The notes beneath the pieces are model-generated. The model was not told the DNA's origin, did not search any database, and saw nothing but the letters and a program-made list of their open reading frames with translations. From Lichenostomus cassidix (taxonomy: Eukaryota > Chordata > Aves > Passeriformes > Meliphagidae): DNA of 64,000 nt. Within the stretch, counting starts at the first letter, position 1. Every line of letters starts with the position of its first letter. Shown piece after piece: positions 22,491 through 33,777 of this stretch. The DNA is taken from positions 10,830,263 through 10,894,262 of the forward strand of contig CM039196.1 in NCBI GenBank assembly GCA_008360975.2, written 5' to 3'. Position numbers and translations under genes: made by a program.

Positions 22491-23130
22491 GTAAAAGCCT
22501 TTTCCGCTGCATGGTTGCCCCCTTGTTCCCATTCATGTTTTCTCAGTGCTACCTTGTGCTTCCTAAGCAAGCCATAAATTCAGTCATATGGGTTTTCTCT
22601 GTCCTCCTTTTTTTTTCCCTCCCTGACATCCATTTAATGACTTTTCTCTTTAATATATGGCAGGCATTTTCCTTCGAAAATACCTGAGGTTTAGGACAGG
22701 TAGTAAATGGAGACCTCTCACAGAACCACTGGCCCAGAACCCAGGCTTATTGGCACTTAGAAAAGGAGATCCATTTTTCCCTCTCTGCTCTTCAATTAGC
22801 TGCAATGTTTGCCTTTAAAACATAAAATTAGAAGCCTTTTTTTGGAGGCACAAAGCAATATTATACTGCAAAACACATTTTTATTCTCCCCTCCCTGCTA
22901 CCAGTGCAGATATATGAGACAGCTGGTTTCTAGGCACTGCTCTCCCTCTGAAGATTTAGGGTCCGACTTGCAGTTCCTGTGAAAATAATGACCTCCCTTG
23001 CTCTTTGTAGGCCTGTGCTTGATCCTGCTCATATTAGCAGGACCTTTCAGGTCGAATCCTGCAGGATTTAGTGCTGGAAAGCAGAGGTACCGAGCAGGCA
23101 AACAGCTCGGGGTGCATCCAGCTGAGCTGT
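22491..23130. promoter_or_regulatory. Candidate conserved AT-rich block
   Basis: Unique, AT-mixed DNA with CTTCCTAAGCAAGCCATAAA, TTCAATTAGCTGCAATG (homeodomain-like), TAATATATGGCAGGC and a GCTCATATTAGCAGG word. No open frame of note. The contrast with GC-richer, word-poor flanks is the reason for the call. Confidence 0.33.
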
Positions 23131-24640
23131 TCAGTGAATGCGTAGGTCAGGATTTCTCACCGAGAGCTGCTTTCTTAAGGAAAAGCTTCCCACAGCCAGG
23201 TGTCTTCTCACCGAGGAATCAACAAGCAGGGCTGGGGATGGCTCTGGGAGTGAGTGGCACAGGGATTGAGGGCTCAGGGATCCAGGCTGTCCTGGGCACA
23301 ACCTGGGGCTGATGCCAAGCCCTGACTCGTGCCCAGAACAAACCAGGCAGCCTCAGCCTCACCATGACAGACTCTGCATCAGGAGTCACATCCAGAGCAC
23401 TGCACAGAGCCCAAAAATCCCGGGGTGCTTAAAAACCCACACCCCAAACCCATCCCCACTCTGATCCCTTTTCCCCCACCCCAGAGAGCTTTGAACATCC
23501 CTGCTGCAGGTAGGGATCTAACTCGAACCCAATTCCAGCAGCTGATGCTTTTGGCTCTGCGGGTCTGTGCTTTGATAGCTGCGAGGCTGCACAGCCCAGC
23601 CGCGGCCACCCAGACTCTGTGCTGCTCCAAAGGTGAAGCCAAGGCAGCTCCGGGGAGCAGCCCGCCTGGCTGTGCTCAGGATATCCAGCTGGTCCATGCC
23701 ATTCTCCTCCTGGCATCGGCCTGGCTGTCACAAACGCATAAATAAACGCGATCTGAGACAAAAAGCAGCTAACGGGAGTATTTTCTTAAAGTGGTTCAAA
23801 TCAGCCACAGCATAGGAGAGTGAAAAATATCCCGATTGATCTCAAGAGGCAGCGAACTGTGCTCCATGTTGGATCAAAGGGGAGCACGGAGCAGAGAAGA
23901 GCCACTTTCTCCGCCACACATCCGTGGTTTTCCAGATGTCTTTTGTGGGAAATAATGGCACTCAGCACCGCTAACAAAAAGCAGCCAAATCACAGGAAAG
24001 GGAGGCTCGACTCTTTTATCTCACTGGTGTTACTCATCCATCTCTAGAGCGAGCTGATAGCAGAATGACTGATTCCGAAATTACAGGAAAAAGGAAAAAA
24101 AAAAGTCAATGAAAGCGCCGAGACAGAGCGGCAGATGTACCTGCCCCAATAATTCTGGCCGTGCCCTCAGTTCCCATTCTCCTCCCTTTTCTGCTGGACG
24201 CTGGGCAGAGAGCAGGATGGACAGGTCAGCAGGGCTGCAGGACCTCAGTGCTCCTGGAGAGTCCCCGTGAGAAAACACGACATCGCCTTGATACTCGAGT
24301 AGCCAAAATAATCCCTCTTTCCCTTCCCAAAGGAATTTCCCAGGGGACGCAAAAAAAGATGATTTGCCTTAGTTTTTCTCCGTTTTTACTACATTTCGAG
24401 TGCTGTCGCCTCTCTAGCCTGAAGTGGCAGGAGAGGGGACACTTCTGCCAGACAAAACAGCCAACCGAAACCCAGGGAAAGCTGTGGGTGTTCGAAACGG
24501 CTGAGCCTGAGATTTGCAACTGCAGGAGCATTTCAAATCCCCTGCCAAGACCCCCCTGGGCTCCTCCACCGCTCGGCCTCTCCCACCAGCACCTGAATAT
24601 TTGCTCCCAGGTAGCGGGAGGTGTTCTGCCGTGTGGAGCC
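23131..24640. other. Unique DNA, no gene recognised
   Basis: A frame of about 255 codons (24161-24928, plus) crosses this region and the following minisatellite but resembles no protein and has no domain I recognise. Confidence 0.5.
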
Positions 24641-24734
24641 CGGGAATTGGGGATGGATTTCCCGGGAATCGAGATGGATTTCCCGGGAATCGGGGATGGA
24701 TTTCCCGGGAATCGGGGATGGATTTCCCGGGAAT
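24641..24734. repeat. 22-bp minisatellite, ~4 copies
   Basis: Four units of about 22 bp with consensus GGGAATCGGGGATGGATTTC plus CC. The second unit lacks 1 bp. CCCGGGAAT joins the units. Confidence 0.93.
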
Positions 24735-25470
24735 GCTGGGCTGAGGTGGCTCCTCTCGGCCCTTCTTCCACCTCTAACATAAAGCAGGTGTGCCGCTCTG
24801 CCCCTCCCAAACCTTTTGAAGTCCACCAAGTGCTTCAAGCCCCCGATTTTGCTGCGTGCGGAGGAGCTTTTCCTCGATTCTCCAGCTTTTCTCGGGGAGG
24901 AAATCATAAAGTCAGCCCGAGTGGCTGAAGTCACACGAAGGGGACTTCAAAAGGGACTCGATTTTAGGGGCGATGAACCAGAGTTGTCATTCTTGTCTTC
25001 AGATTTTTGAGGGTCCAGCAGTTCCACGGGTTCTGCTGAGAACTGGAGAGACATAAATTTAGGTTTGTCCCTCCAAAGGCTGAGTGAGGAGCTTGACTTC
25101 AAGAGCTCCTTGAGAAAACACGGGATTTTTGTGTGTGAACACTGCTCACTGACACGGCTGAGAGCTCCAAGGTTTCCATTCCCTCCGAGTTGGTTCCAAA
25201 CTATGCTTTTTTCCCCCCAAAAAACCATTCAACCCAAACCAAACCAAAACAAGCGGGCTGCTTCCTGTCAAAGTTTCAAAAACGCTGCAAGACACGTCTG
25301 AAGAATCCCTCAATTAATGAAAACGTGGAATCCAAAGGAAAAAGAAAAATCTTCGGGAAAACCGAAGAGAAGTTAAAAACAACTCCTTCAGGAAAGAGAA
25401 TTTTAATTAAAAATAATATCCCGGTGGATAATTTATGTTTCTACCTAAAGATTTAAATTGCAGAAGCAGC
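24735..25470. other. Unique DNA, no gene recognised
   Basis: Ends in A-rich DNA from about 25200. Nothing recognised. Confidence 0.5.
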
Positions 25471-25670
25471 AAAGTGGATTTTTTTTTTTTAAACACCATC
25501 AGCGTCCGAGAGTGGAAAACACCAGATTTCAAATTCATGTATTCTATATTTGAACATCTTGTTTCTATTTAATAGAATAGGCCTTTTTTTTTCCCTCCGG
25601 ATTTTTCTCCTTTTTTTTTTTTTTCTCTTTTTTCCCCCTTCCTTTATTTTTTTTTTTTTTCAAAACCCCA
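25471..25670. repeat. T-rich low-complexity tract
   Basis: Several T runs of 8-14 (25479-25490, 25584-25592, 25609-25624, 25647-25661) broken by CCC-type words. On the minus strand this is an A-rich tract. No retroposon body is attached. Confidence 0.85.
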
Positions 25671-26540
25671 ACATATAATTCATCCTAATATATTACAAAT
25701 GGCACACTAAAAGAGCATGCCCGGAAAATATTAATAATTGAATTCAAATGAGTTTTCCCTAAGAGTCTACAATCGAGGGGAGAAATTCTTAAATGCATTT
25801 TTGAAGGGAAAACGGGGAGGGGAAGAAAAAAAAAAAAAAAAAAGAAATATCGAGACAGAGAGATTTTTCCAGGCGCTCTGAGAAACGACCTGGGCTGTGT
25901 GGAGTCTCTCGGAGCATGACAGAAAAGGGATTAAAGCAGGTGACACTTTGAACTTAGCTTAGATAAGTGACCCTCAAAATCAACAGTCCAAAAGTTTAGT
26001 ACACAGATTCCCTGCACACGTCTAGTCGCCTCTGCGTCAAACCCTTCCCCGAGTGCAGAAAGTCAAATTAAAATACAGAAGACAGCTTGCTCTCGGGTTA
26101 TCTCCTCGTATTGTTTTAGCCGCTTATTAGCGCTAATGGACAATTAGTGGCCGGCGAGGATATTTTCTACAATACGAGGTAAAAGGGGGATAATTCTTTG
26201 TTTTCTTCTGTGTGCGGGAGAGCCTCATCTGCGGCCGAATGTATAAAAATAGCAGCCAGCGAGGGAGTGTGAGACACAGCGGTTAAACGGCGCGATTTCC
26301 AATTTCCAAAGGAGAATAAAGTTGGAAACAGATCCATCTAAGCAGTTTGGAGAAATCCTCCCGATGCGCTTGGAGCGTGAGGAAGTCTGCACTTTATAAA
26401 CAACCAAATATATGCTCGGGATAAAAGGCGAGGCTTTTTGAACTCCTAGCTGGCGTGTTAGGAAGACCTTTAATGACATTAGCAGTTCTTCAAACCCAGA
26501 AAGGCCACATTATTCCTGCTCCTATATGGTCACCACATGG
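25671..26540. promoter_or_regulatory. Strong candidate regulatory block
   Basis: About 870 bp of unique sequence rich in factor-like words: CAGGTGACACTTTGAAC (TCF/LEF-like CTTTGAA), TTAGATAAGTGACC (GATA-like), GGGTTATCTC, a perfect palindrome ATTAGCGCTAAT (26126-26137) followed by GGACAATTAGTGG, and TATAAAAATAGC at 26242 (TATA-like). It lies directly before CpG-rich DNA. An 18-bp A run (25826-25843) is the only simple repeat. The 26242 TATA-like word could mark a plus-strand promoter, but no CCAAT/GC box or start can be fixed. Confidence 0.4.
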
Positions 26541-26882
26541 AGCTTTCTAAAGAGGGGGGAGAGAGGGAGAAAAAAAAAAAAAAAATCCTCCTCTCTTCAT
26601 GCCAATAAATAACTTGCCAGAAGAGAAAATATTTACCGCTGCTTTTCAAAATTCTTGACGCGTGCGGTAAAATCCTCCTCTGAGAGAATGAGCCCGTAAA
26701 GCAACCCAAACCCCATCCGCAGCCCGCTCCGCAGCCCTTTTAGTCCCCCCCTCGTTAACACCTCGGCCTTGGGGCTCTTCCCAGCTCCGGGGAGGGATCC
26801 GGGATGCGCCGAGAGGAGCAGACGCGGCGGATGCAATAAAAATCGGAATAATAATAAGGATTTAAAAAAAAAAAAAAAAAAA
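26541..26882. other. A-rich tracts and unique DNA
   Basis: Poly-A runs at 26570-26585 and 26864-26882 bracket mixed DNA with no recognised gene. Confidence 0.6.
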
Positions 26883-27260
26883 GCGATAAGGGTAATACCT
26901 GGCGCTGAGCTGCGCGCTTTGCCTCCGCCGCCCGGCGCGCAGGCAGAGCCTTTCTGGCGCTCCGCGGAGGCGCTGCTGCCCGCGAGCGGGAGATATTAAT
27001 GAAGTTATAATTGAGGGATAACAGAGCCGGCAGCACCTTCCGTGCTCTGCCCGCCAGCTCGCTTCCTCCGCGGCGAAATTAAACCACAACTTCAAGCCAG
27101 AGAGGAGAGTTCCTCCCCCGCCGAGCCAAGGAAAAAGGGCGGAAAAAATGATATTTTTTGATGATTTCGTCCCACCGAGCAGCGGGACGGAACAGCCGAG
27201 CTCATCCCTGCGCGGAAATCCCTGCGCAGCGTCCGCGGAGCTCTTCTCCTGGCTGCTCTG
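26883..27260. promoter_or_regulatory. CpG island
   Basis: Dense CpG (GCTGCGCGC, CCGCCGCCCGGCGCGC, CCGCGGAGGCGC, CCCGCGAGCGGG, CCGCGGCG, GTCCGCGG). It is interrupted by an AT-mixed patch with ATATTAATGAAGTTATAATTG. Its position between the 25.7-26.5 kb block and the 29 kb island suggests a hypomethylated developmental domain. Direction of any transcript is unknown. Confidence 0.6.
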
Positions 27261-28355
27261 CGCCTTGCAGGGAGATCAGTGGTTTGTTTGTGTTTTGGGG
27301 GAACGCTTTCAAACAAACGCACAATAAATCAACCCTCCCAGCCCCGGCCCGGCTGCTCCCGGCCCGCCGAACCGCGCAGTTCTGCTCCCTCTGCATCGCC
27401 ATGGCTCTGCCAGGGGATTTGCGGAGCCTCCAGCAGCTCCAGGCGCTGGGGTTTGATACCTTCCCCAAAGCTCTCGCCGCTCTGCTTTCCCCGTTTGCTC
27501 CAAAAATCGCCTTTTCTAATCACGCTGCAGATTTCTGCATTTTTCTCCCCTCCTAAACCGGTCAGATACTGCGTGGTTTTTGGGGTTTTGTTTATTTTTT
27601 GTTTGGGTTTTTTTTATTATTTGTTTGTGTGTGAATGTGGTTAGGGTTTTTTAATCATTATTATAAAGAACAACAAAACACCAAAAACTCGAAGGACCCC
27701 CAGCCTAAACCCAGCCGTATTTTATATATTCCCATCTTTCCCGACCGGTAAAGTCTGCAGGATTTTCACTGTTTGCCGCCGCACCGGCAGCTCGAGAAAT
27801 TGGTTTCTGCGACAGAAAAAAACCCAAAAAACCCCAACAAACAAACCCCTGATCCGGCAGAAAACTTTATCCTGGCACCCAGGCTGTTTTCCGTCTAGTA
27901 ATTCACCAGGTCGCCTTAGTACAAACGAGGGGGAAAAAATAAAAGTAAATACACATAACGAATTAAACAACAAAAAAAAAATTAGGTAACCTGTGGAATT
28001 TTTGACGGTGCAAATAAACCTGGAAGGCAGGAGAGGGCAACGGTGTAGCAGAGGGACCTGTTATCCCTACGAGCTCACAAACTTTTGCAGTTTTCCCCTT
28101 TTTTCCCTCCCTATCCAGCCCTGAAAACTGCTCCAGGGAGGGATTTAGGGAGCACAGCACCCAGGCGGACACCTCCACGAATAACTTCTTTATTTTCTAC
28201 TCGTTTGCCAGTTTTATTTTATTTTATTTTATTCCCTCTGAACTCCAACCTCTCGTTTGGAGCCGCTCTGCACACGGTTGGCTGGACACGGGTTTGCTTT
28301 TTTCCTCTGTGCTTTTGGCTCCACCGTTCCTATAAAATACTTACATTCCCATAAA
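27261..28355. other. Unique DNA, no gene recognised
   Basis: GC-rich part to 27560 with biased open frames, then T/G-rich low-complexity DNA (about 27570-27660) and a (TTTTA)n stretch near 28213-28232. The ATG-containing frames at 27158-27644 are unrecognised. Confidence 0.5.
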
Positions 28356-28387
28356 ATAATAATTATTATTATTATTATTATTATTAT
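28356..28387. repeat. (AAT)(ATT)n microsatellite
   Basis: AATAATAATT switches to a run of ATT units, giving a self-complementary start. Confidence 0.93.
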
Positions 28388-28900
28388 CCTTTCCTTGGCA
28401 GAGGCACGGCACAGTCCGTGTGTCCATCCTGCCGAGGCAGGAGCTCTCTGCTCCATCCCTGGCAGCTTCCCATGGCAGAATCCTCTTTTCCTAAGGAATT
28501 TACAAACTCAAGGTATCCCGTGCCAGACTTTTTAATTTAATCTCGCTCAAGCTTAAAGAAAAGGATTCCCCAAAACTTTGCACTTCACCGCTGCAAGCGT
28601 TAAGACTCTAAAGTTCTTTGCAGAAGCATTAATTACACAAATAATAAATATTCCCTTTATCCTCACGGTCTCCTTTTCTACATTTAATTTTGTTTGGGGG
28701 TTTTTCCAGTTCAATTTTCGCCTGGATAAAAGAGATCCAACCCCATCCCGGAGAGCTGAGGTGAGCCACCCGAGGGCTGGCAAGAGCCCTGCTCCTTCCC
28801 AAATCCCATTCCAGCCCAGCGAACCCTCCGGCAGCTCCTCTCCAGCACCAGGAAAAAGGCAGAAAAAGCTCTTTGCCAAACTATTCGCTCGCGCGCTTCA
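28388..28900. other. Unique DNA, no gene recognised
   Basis: No recognised gene or repeat. AT-mixed at 28600-28720. Confidence 0.5.
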
Positions 28901-29160
28901 AAATAAATGAGTTGCCTACTAAAACTTAATGTTATACAAGATGTCTATTTGTCTACATTAGATTTTGAGCAGCTGTTCGCATGCTCAGATCCACTGCCCC
29001 TCCCGCGAATTTCAGCCGAGCGGAGAGATAAAGCAGAGCGTTGTTTATTTGCCCGGCTGCTCGGGGCTCTCCTCTCTCCGCCGCGGCGGAGGCTCCGCGC
29101 TCGGGCTGCGCGGATCGGCGCGGCTGCTTTCCCCTGAGCCGCCTTTAAATCGGCTCTTTG
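28901..29160. promoter_or_regulatory. CpG island with conserved-looking AT flank
   Basis: AT-mixed DNA (28905-28985, including TTGAGCAGCTGTTCGCATG) passes abruptly into very CpG-dense DNA (28995-29150). That part holds a 16-bp perfect palindrome CTCCGCCGCGGCGGAG (29076-29091) and ends GCCTTTAAATCGG, a weak TATA-like word. This is promoter-like composition; no start or coding exon follows that I recognise. Confidence 0.5.
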
Positions 29161-30090
29161 TTCACTGAAGAGGGAAAAAAAAAGAAAAAAAAAGAAAGGA
29201 AAAGCAGCCGAGAGATGGGGAAAAGCAGACAAAAGGGTCTGCAGCCCCCCCGGGCCGGCAGCCTCTGTCTGGCCTTATCGAAGGGCAGCCTAAAGGAGAT
29301 AATTTGGGCAGGGAGAGTGGGGTGGGTTGGGGTCGGGTTGTTGTTTGTCCCGTTCCAGCACGGCCGGTGGCTGCAGGGACCCCCCGCCCCACAGCCGGGC
29401 TGCCCGCACTGCTCTCCCCAGCTCAGCCCGGCGCTAAAAAAGGGGAAAAAAATCCGAATTTTCATCTGCCAGAAACGAGTTTTGCTGTTCGAAACGGCGG
29501 CGTTCGCCGGGGAAAGGCAGATGGTGGAAAGCGACTCTCCCCTCCAAAACCCAACCCCAAATCTCGCCCCATTCCTCATCGCCACACTCCTTTCTCAGGG
29601 TTTTTCCTCACTCCCTGTCCGTGTCTGTGGGACTAACCCGCTGGGAATCCCAAGCTCAGCATCTCTCCCGGGATCAGCACGAGCTCTGCATTCCCTCTCC
29701 ATCCCCACCCTACACACACACATTTCCTGCCCAGTCCAGCTATCCCGCTACCATTTACTCCCCTCTTTCCCCATCCCTCATTAATCTCGCTTGCCAATTT
29801 CAACCGTTTCCCTTCTGCTGCGCGGAATTTATTTTTTTTTAATATTTTTTTTTCTTTTCATTTCAAAGGAAAAGAGGTATTTTCCAAGCTGCCTGCAGAC
29901 AGCACCCCATCTCGCCCTTCCCATCCTCTCCAGTTTTTCGCTTGGCACGATGGGATCCCTAAAATTCTTGCCCTTCATTGTTCGATAATTAGAGAGCCGA
30001 GGTCTGCAGGGAGTGGGAATTGGGGATTTTTTATTAAACCGGCTGACATGTGGACGGGGGACAGGGGGAGAAGATAAACTTGCCAACACA
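29161..30090. other. Unique DNA, no gene recognised
   Basis: A purine tract at 29169-29210, then GC-rich DNA with open but unrecognised frames (about 208 codons on plus at 29158), and a T-rich tract near 29829-29860. Confidence 0.5.
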
Positions 30091-30620
30091 CAATCCCTTC
30101 TTCGAGGTTTTAACTACGTTTACTCCAAGCCAAAATCCGTTGCTTTTTACTTGGGGAAAAAAAAAAAAAGAGAGAGAAAAAACCCCAACAAACCAAACTA
30201 TAAGCGGGAGGTTAATAACTTAAATGAGAGACTCGGGCGAGGAATGCAGGATCGACTCACTCCCCCCATTAATAGCCTTAAACGACTTTACATTTTTATA
30301 CCCAGAGCGGAGTGCTCAAGAACTCTGAGAGTGTTTGTAAGACTAGAAAGATCTATTGAGAGACTTTTTTTTTTTTCCCCCTTATTTTTTTTTTTAAATA
30401 GCGCATTAATGTTCCCCAAGACTTCGTATTAACTCGAGAATCACCCAAGGTCGATTTGTAAGTGTCTGGACACTATAAAAGTGTTTGTAAAGCAAAGTCA
30501 GTTGCGTGCATTAAAATCAGGAGGTTCCTTTGTGAGATTTCATGCCAGGCCAGGAGCTCTTTTAAACGCTATTCAACGGCCTCATTAGAAGGAGCTAACA
30601 GGAGTCAGGCCTCCTCTTTA
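30091..30620. promoter_or_regulatory. Candidate regulatory block with repeated FOX-like words
   Basis: The 11-mer AGTGTTTGTAA occurs at about 30327 and again at about 30480, and a related GATTTGTAAGTG lies between at about 30454. TGTTTGT fits the forkhead core TRTTTRY. TATAAAAG at 30474 immediately precedes the second copy. Further words are CCATTAATAGCC, GCGCATTAATG and CTCATTAG (homeodomain-like). Poly-T runs at about 30366-30397 separate the halves. Confidence 0.38.
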
Positions 30621-30890
30621 ACCCCCCTCCTCCCCTCCAATCGGCCCTTTTAATACATAGGCTGGCAGATTAGGGGCTTTTAAAAGCTGGCTCTGTCCCG
30701 GAGAGCAGCTTTCCTATCCCGCTATTGTGACAGCTCTTCCCTGCTATCAATTACATCCCACCCCGAGCTGATCAGCCCTCCCGCCCTCCTCGCAGCCCCT
30801 CCGGCTGCTCCCGAGCCCGAGCTGCCCCGCAGCTCCCCGGGCACCGAGGAGAGCATCCCATCCCTTCCTTTTCCCCTCCGAGTCCCGCCG
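30621..30890 (+). promoter_or_regulatory. Promoter-like segment
   Basis: In plus-strand order: CCAATCGG (30637-30644, CCAAT box), the perfect palindrome GCTTTTAAAAGC (30676-30687, TATA-like TTTTAAAA), then CTATTGTGACAGCTC near 30722-30736 (SOX-like and TALE-homeodomain-like words), then CpG- and C-rich DNA to 30890. The CCAAT-to-TATA-like spacing of about 40 bp suits a core promoter with a start near 30705-30715. Orientation and activity are inferred; no downstream coding frame is recognised. Confidence 0.33.
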
Positions 30891-31040
30891 AAAAAAAAAA
30901 AAAAAAATTAAAAATAGTATGGCTGGCCCCGAGAATCCGTTTCCGAATAGATTAACAACCCCTCCTGTGTTAACACCAGCTCTGTTCTTTTTCTGATTAG
31001 ATGGAGGAGATGAAGGAGGCGGTGGGGGGGAAGGTTGGTC
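30891..31040. other. Poly-A and GGAGG-rich linker
   Basis: A 17-bp A run (30891-30907), then unique DNA and a GGAGGCGGTGGGGGGG stretch at about 31014-31030. Confidence 0.6.
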
Positions 31041-31200
31041 ACCATTATCTGCTCTCCACATGTTCTCTGTGGGTATATATAAAATATAGGAATGGAGTCC
31101 CCTTTAAGTAGTCCTTTTATGACTTGTTTTAACAGAAAACACAGAAGAAGCCGATGTTTGATATTACAATATAAAACACATTTGTGGTATGCTAGGGGCT
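31041..31200. promoter_or_regulatory. Candidate conserved patch
   Basis: Unique AT-mixed DNA with CACCATTATCTGCTC, GGGTATATATAAAATATAGG and TTTGATATTACAATATAAAA. It contains a TATA-like run but no recognised exon nearby. Weak call. Confidence 0.25.
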
Positions 31201-33777
31201 GGCTTGTTCCTCCCTCCTTCCCCCAGCTCTGCTCCTCACCCAAATCTGCTCCATTCCCCACCCCTCTTCATCAAGTGGCACAAACCTTCCACCTGAAATT
31301 GGGTCCTGCCTGCTCCACAGCCAAGCAGAGGTTCAGGCTCTTGAAAGAGAATTTGGGCTTGCCTCTCACCAAAATATGAACCTCCAGCCCTTTATTATTA
31401 TTATTGCTACTAGGCATGATGTTGGAATCCTAATTCTCCATTCCTGTGAGGCCCTGCATTCAAAAAAACCTATTGGAGCCTCATAGAACAGAACTTCTTA
31501 TACATCTGAAACCAAAGCCCAATGTGCCCTAATAAAAACCAACCCAATGCAAAAACCTGGTGGAGAAACAGCAAATCCATTCTAACTCCAAACCCCCAGT
31601 CCATCGTGACATAATAATTAAGAAGAACCCCAGGCTGGCCACAAATCCATCCCAAAATTGTCATTTGCTGGATTGGATGTTGGGCAGAAGTGTCAAGAGA
31701 GAAAAGCACAGATGAGAACTCGCTTGGGGCAGTGGGTTTGGCCAAGGCTCCCAGGCTGGGGCTCAAGAGTGACATTTCACAGAGGATGAGGGTTCAGCTC
31801 TGCTCTAAAACTAAACTCAGCCTCCCTAGGAAAGTCTGAAAGCTTCTATTTCTAATCCAGAATCCCGAGGTTCTCCTCCCCTTACACTGGGATAATCTCG
31901 AGGATGAATTAGATGCAATTTCAAGCCAAGCCTTGTCATGGAAATGAAATTCCTGGTGACACCAGGGGTTGGAGCAAAGTCCCTTTTCACCCAGGGGAGG
32001 AGAATCCCTGAAGATGAGTCCATGAGGAAGCCCTGGGATGTTCAGACACCGCTGAGGACATTGGGGTAAAACAGAGCAGAATTGCACAGATTGACCCTCA
32101 GAACTGGGCTGTTCCTGCAGTGGGGAGGGATCCTGGTGCAGTGAAGTGTTACAGGGCATGGCAAACAACCATCACTGGGGGTTTATTCTGGCCCTAAAGA
32201 AGAGCAGCTCTTCCTTACAGCCCTTCCAGTCCCCTGGCCTCCCAGGAAAACACAATTCCTGCTTCTTGGGGCCAAATATTCCTTTGTATTGCCATGAGCC
32301 TGGCACCCGAGTCCTGCTGACAGTCATGTCTTAGCCTGGAAGGCCCCAAATCAGCAATGCACCCCATCAGCAAACCACTTCAGCACCTGCTTCACTTTGG
32401 GGCCGGAATAAAACAGCCTCCAGAACATGCTTTCAATTTATTAATAGTTTAAAGCAGCAGGAACACATTGCAGGGGGTGGAATTTAAAAACCAGGCTGCA
32501 CTGGGATCAGTGTGGGGGGAAACAACACAATAATCCAAAAGATAATTATTTAGTTGGTTAAAAAAAAAAAAATAGGTGGAAAAGTAAAAACTATGAAAGT
32601 CTCCTGAAATAGATATATTTTAAAAGAAATGCCTCTGCCTGCCCCTTCCCCCACCAGCATATTTCAAGCACTTTGGATGTTTGTGTCTGTCTTCCTTTCA
32701 AGGAACCCTGAGCACATGAATGGGCAGAGCAGCAGAATGAATGGGACACTTCAAAGAAAATGAAAACCATTACTGGGAAATCTGTTTATAGAGAGAATGA
32801 ATGATTATGAGAGAAGATGCCAGCAGAGAGAGAACACAAGTGAGGGTGCTCTGTGCACAGTGCATGACAGAGCTCAGGGGGGTGCAGACAGCTCACCCTG
32901 GGATACATTTTAGGTTAAAAGCCTTCCAGCCTTCCCAGCAAGCCCAGAGCTCCCTCCAGCACCACCAGGGATGGCAGCATTCCCAAGCCCCCCATGCACC
33001 TGCTCCTGAGCCCCCCGTGGGGTGATCCCCCTCCCTCCCTCCCAGTGTCAAGATAGGATATGAAAAGAAATCATTTCCATTGCCTGGTGTAGATGAGAAA
33101 TGGATAAACAGCACGTCACTCACGTCCCAAGTGGGTAAACTCCATTTACCCTCAACACCACTGCGCTGAGACCCTGCCCTGGGAACTGCAGATTTTATCT
33201 GAACCTCACAGCATTCTCCCAGAGTCTCATCCATCTCCACTATTGCCTCCTGCTCGCTGTGCAGAGCTCTCTCTGTTGCCTGTGCACTGCCTGCACTGCA
33301 AGGTTTGGCACTGGTTTGCACTGGTTTGGCACTGGTTTCACATTACCCAGACACAACCTCTTCCAAATCCACCCAACCCAAGTGATAGCAGCCAGATCAG
33401 CACCTGGGCAGCTTTTTTTTTAGGGAAAAATGATGATGAAAATGTCTGGTTTTTCCCATCTTGGCATTGGTGGCACAACCTTCCCCACATTTCCACGACT
33501 CCATTCAGCATCCCGAGGCAGAACAAACAGCATTGCCCCATTTAGAACCAGAGCCTCCAAAAACCAGGAGAAAACAACCCTCAGCCACCCCTGTTGTTTT
33601 TGGCATGAAGAGGCAGAAAATATTTGTTTTTCTTCGAATGCTGAGGATATTTGTGCCTTGAGCAGTGTGGTTTTCCCAGCGCTGATGGGAGATGAATTCC
33701 AGCATCATCTGGGGTTGGGGAGAGACATGGGAGGTGCAAACATCAGATCTCTGAGAGCTCCAGGAGTGATGCTAACA
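31201..33777. other. Unique DNA, no gene recognised
   Basis: An ATT microsatellite of five units lies at 31391-31405 and a CACTGGTTTG-type short repeat at about 33303-33337. An AT-mixed patch at 32640-32830 (AATGAATGATTATGAGAG) may be constrained. No repeat family or coding exon was recognised. Confidence 0.5.

Noticed and set aside
23020..23050. Resemblance to a miR-218-like word (TGTGCTTGATC)
   Set aside because: Only about 11 bases match and no complementary arm forms a precursor hairpin.
24161..24928. 255-codon open frame on the plus strand
   Set aside because: No recognised domain, spans a 22-bp minisatellite, and a 194-codon frame is open on the opposite strand.
29158..29784. 208-codon open frame on the plus strand
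   Set aside because: Starts in a purine tract giving poly-Lys. No domain, and the opposite strand is also open.
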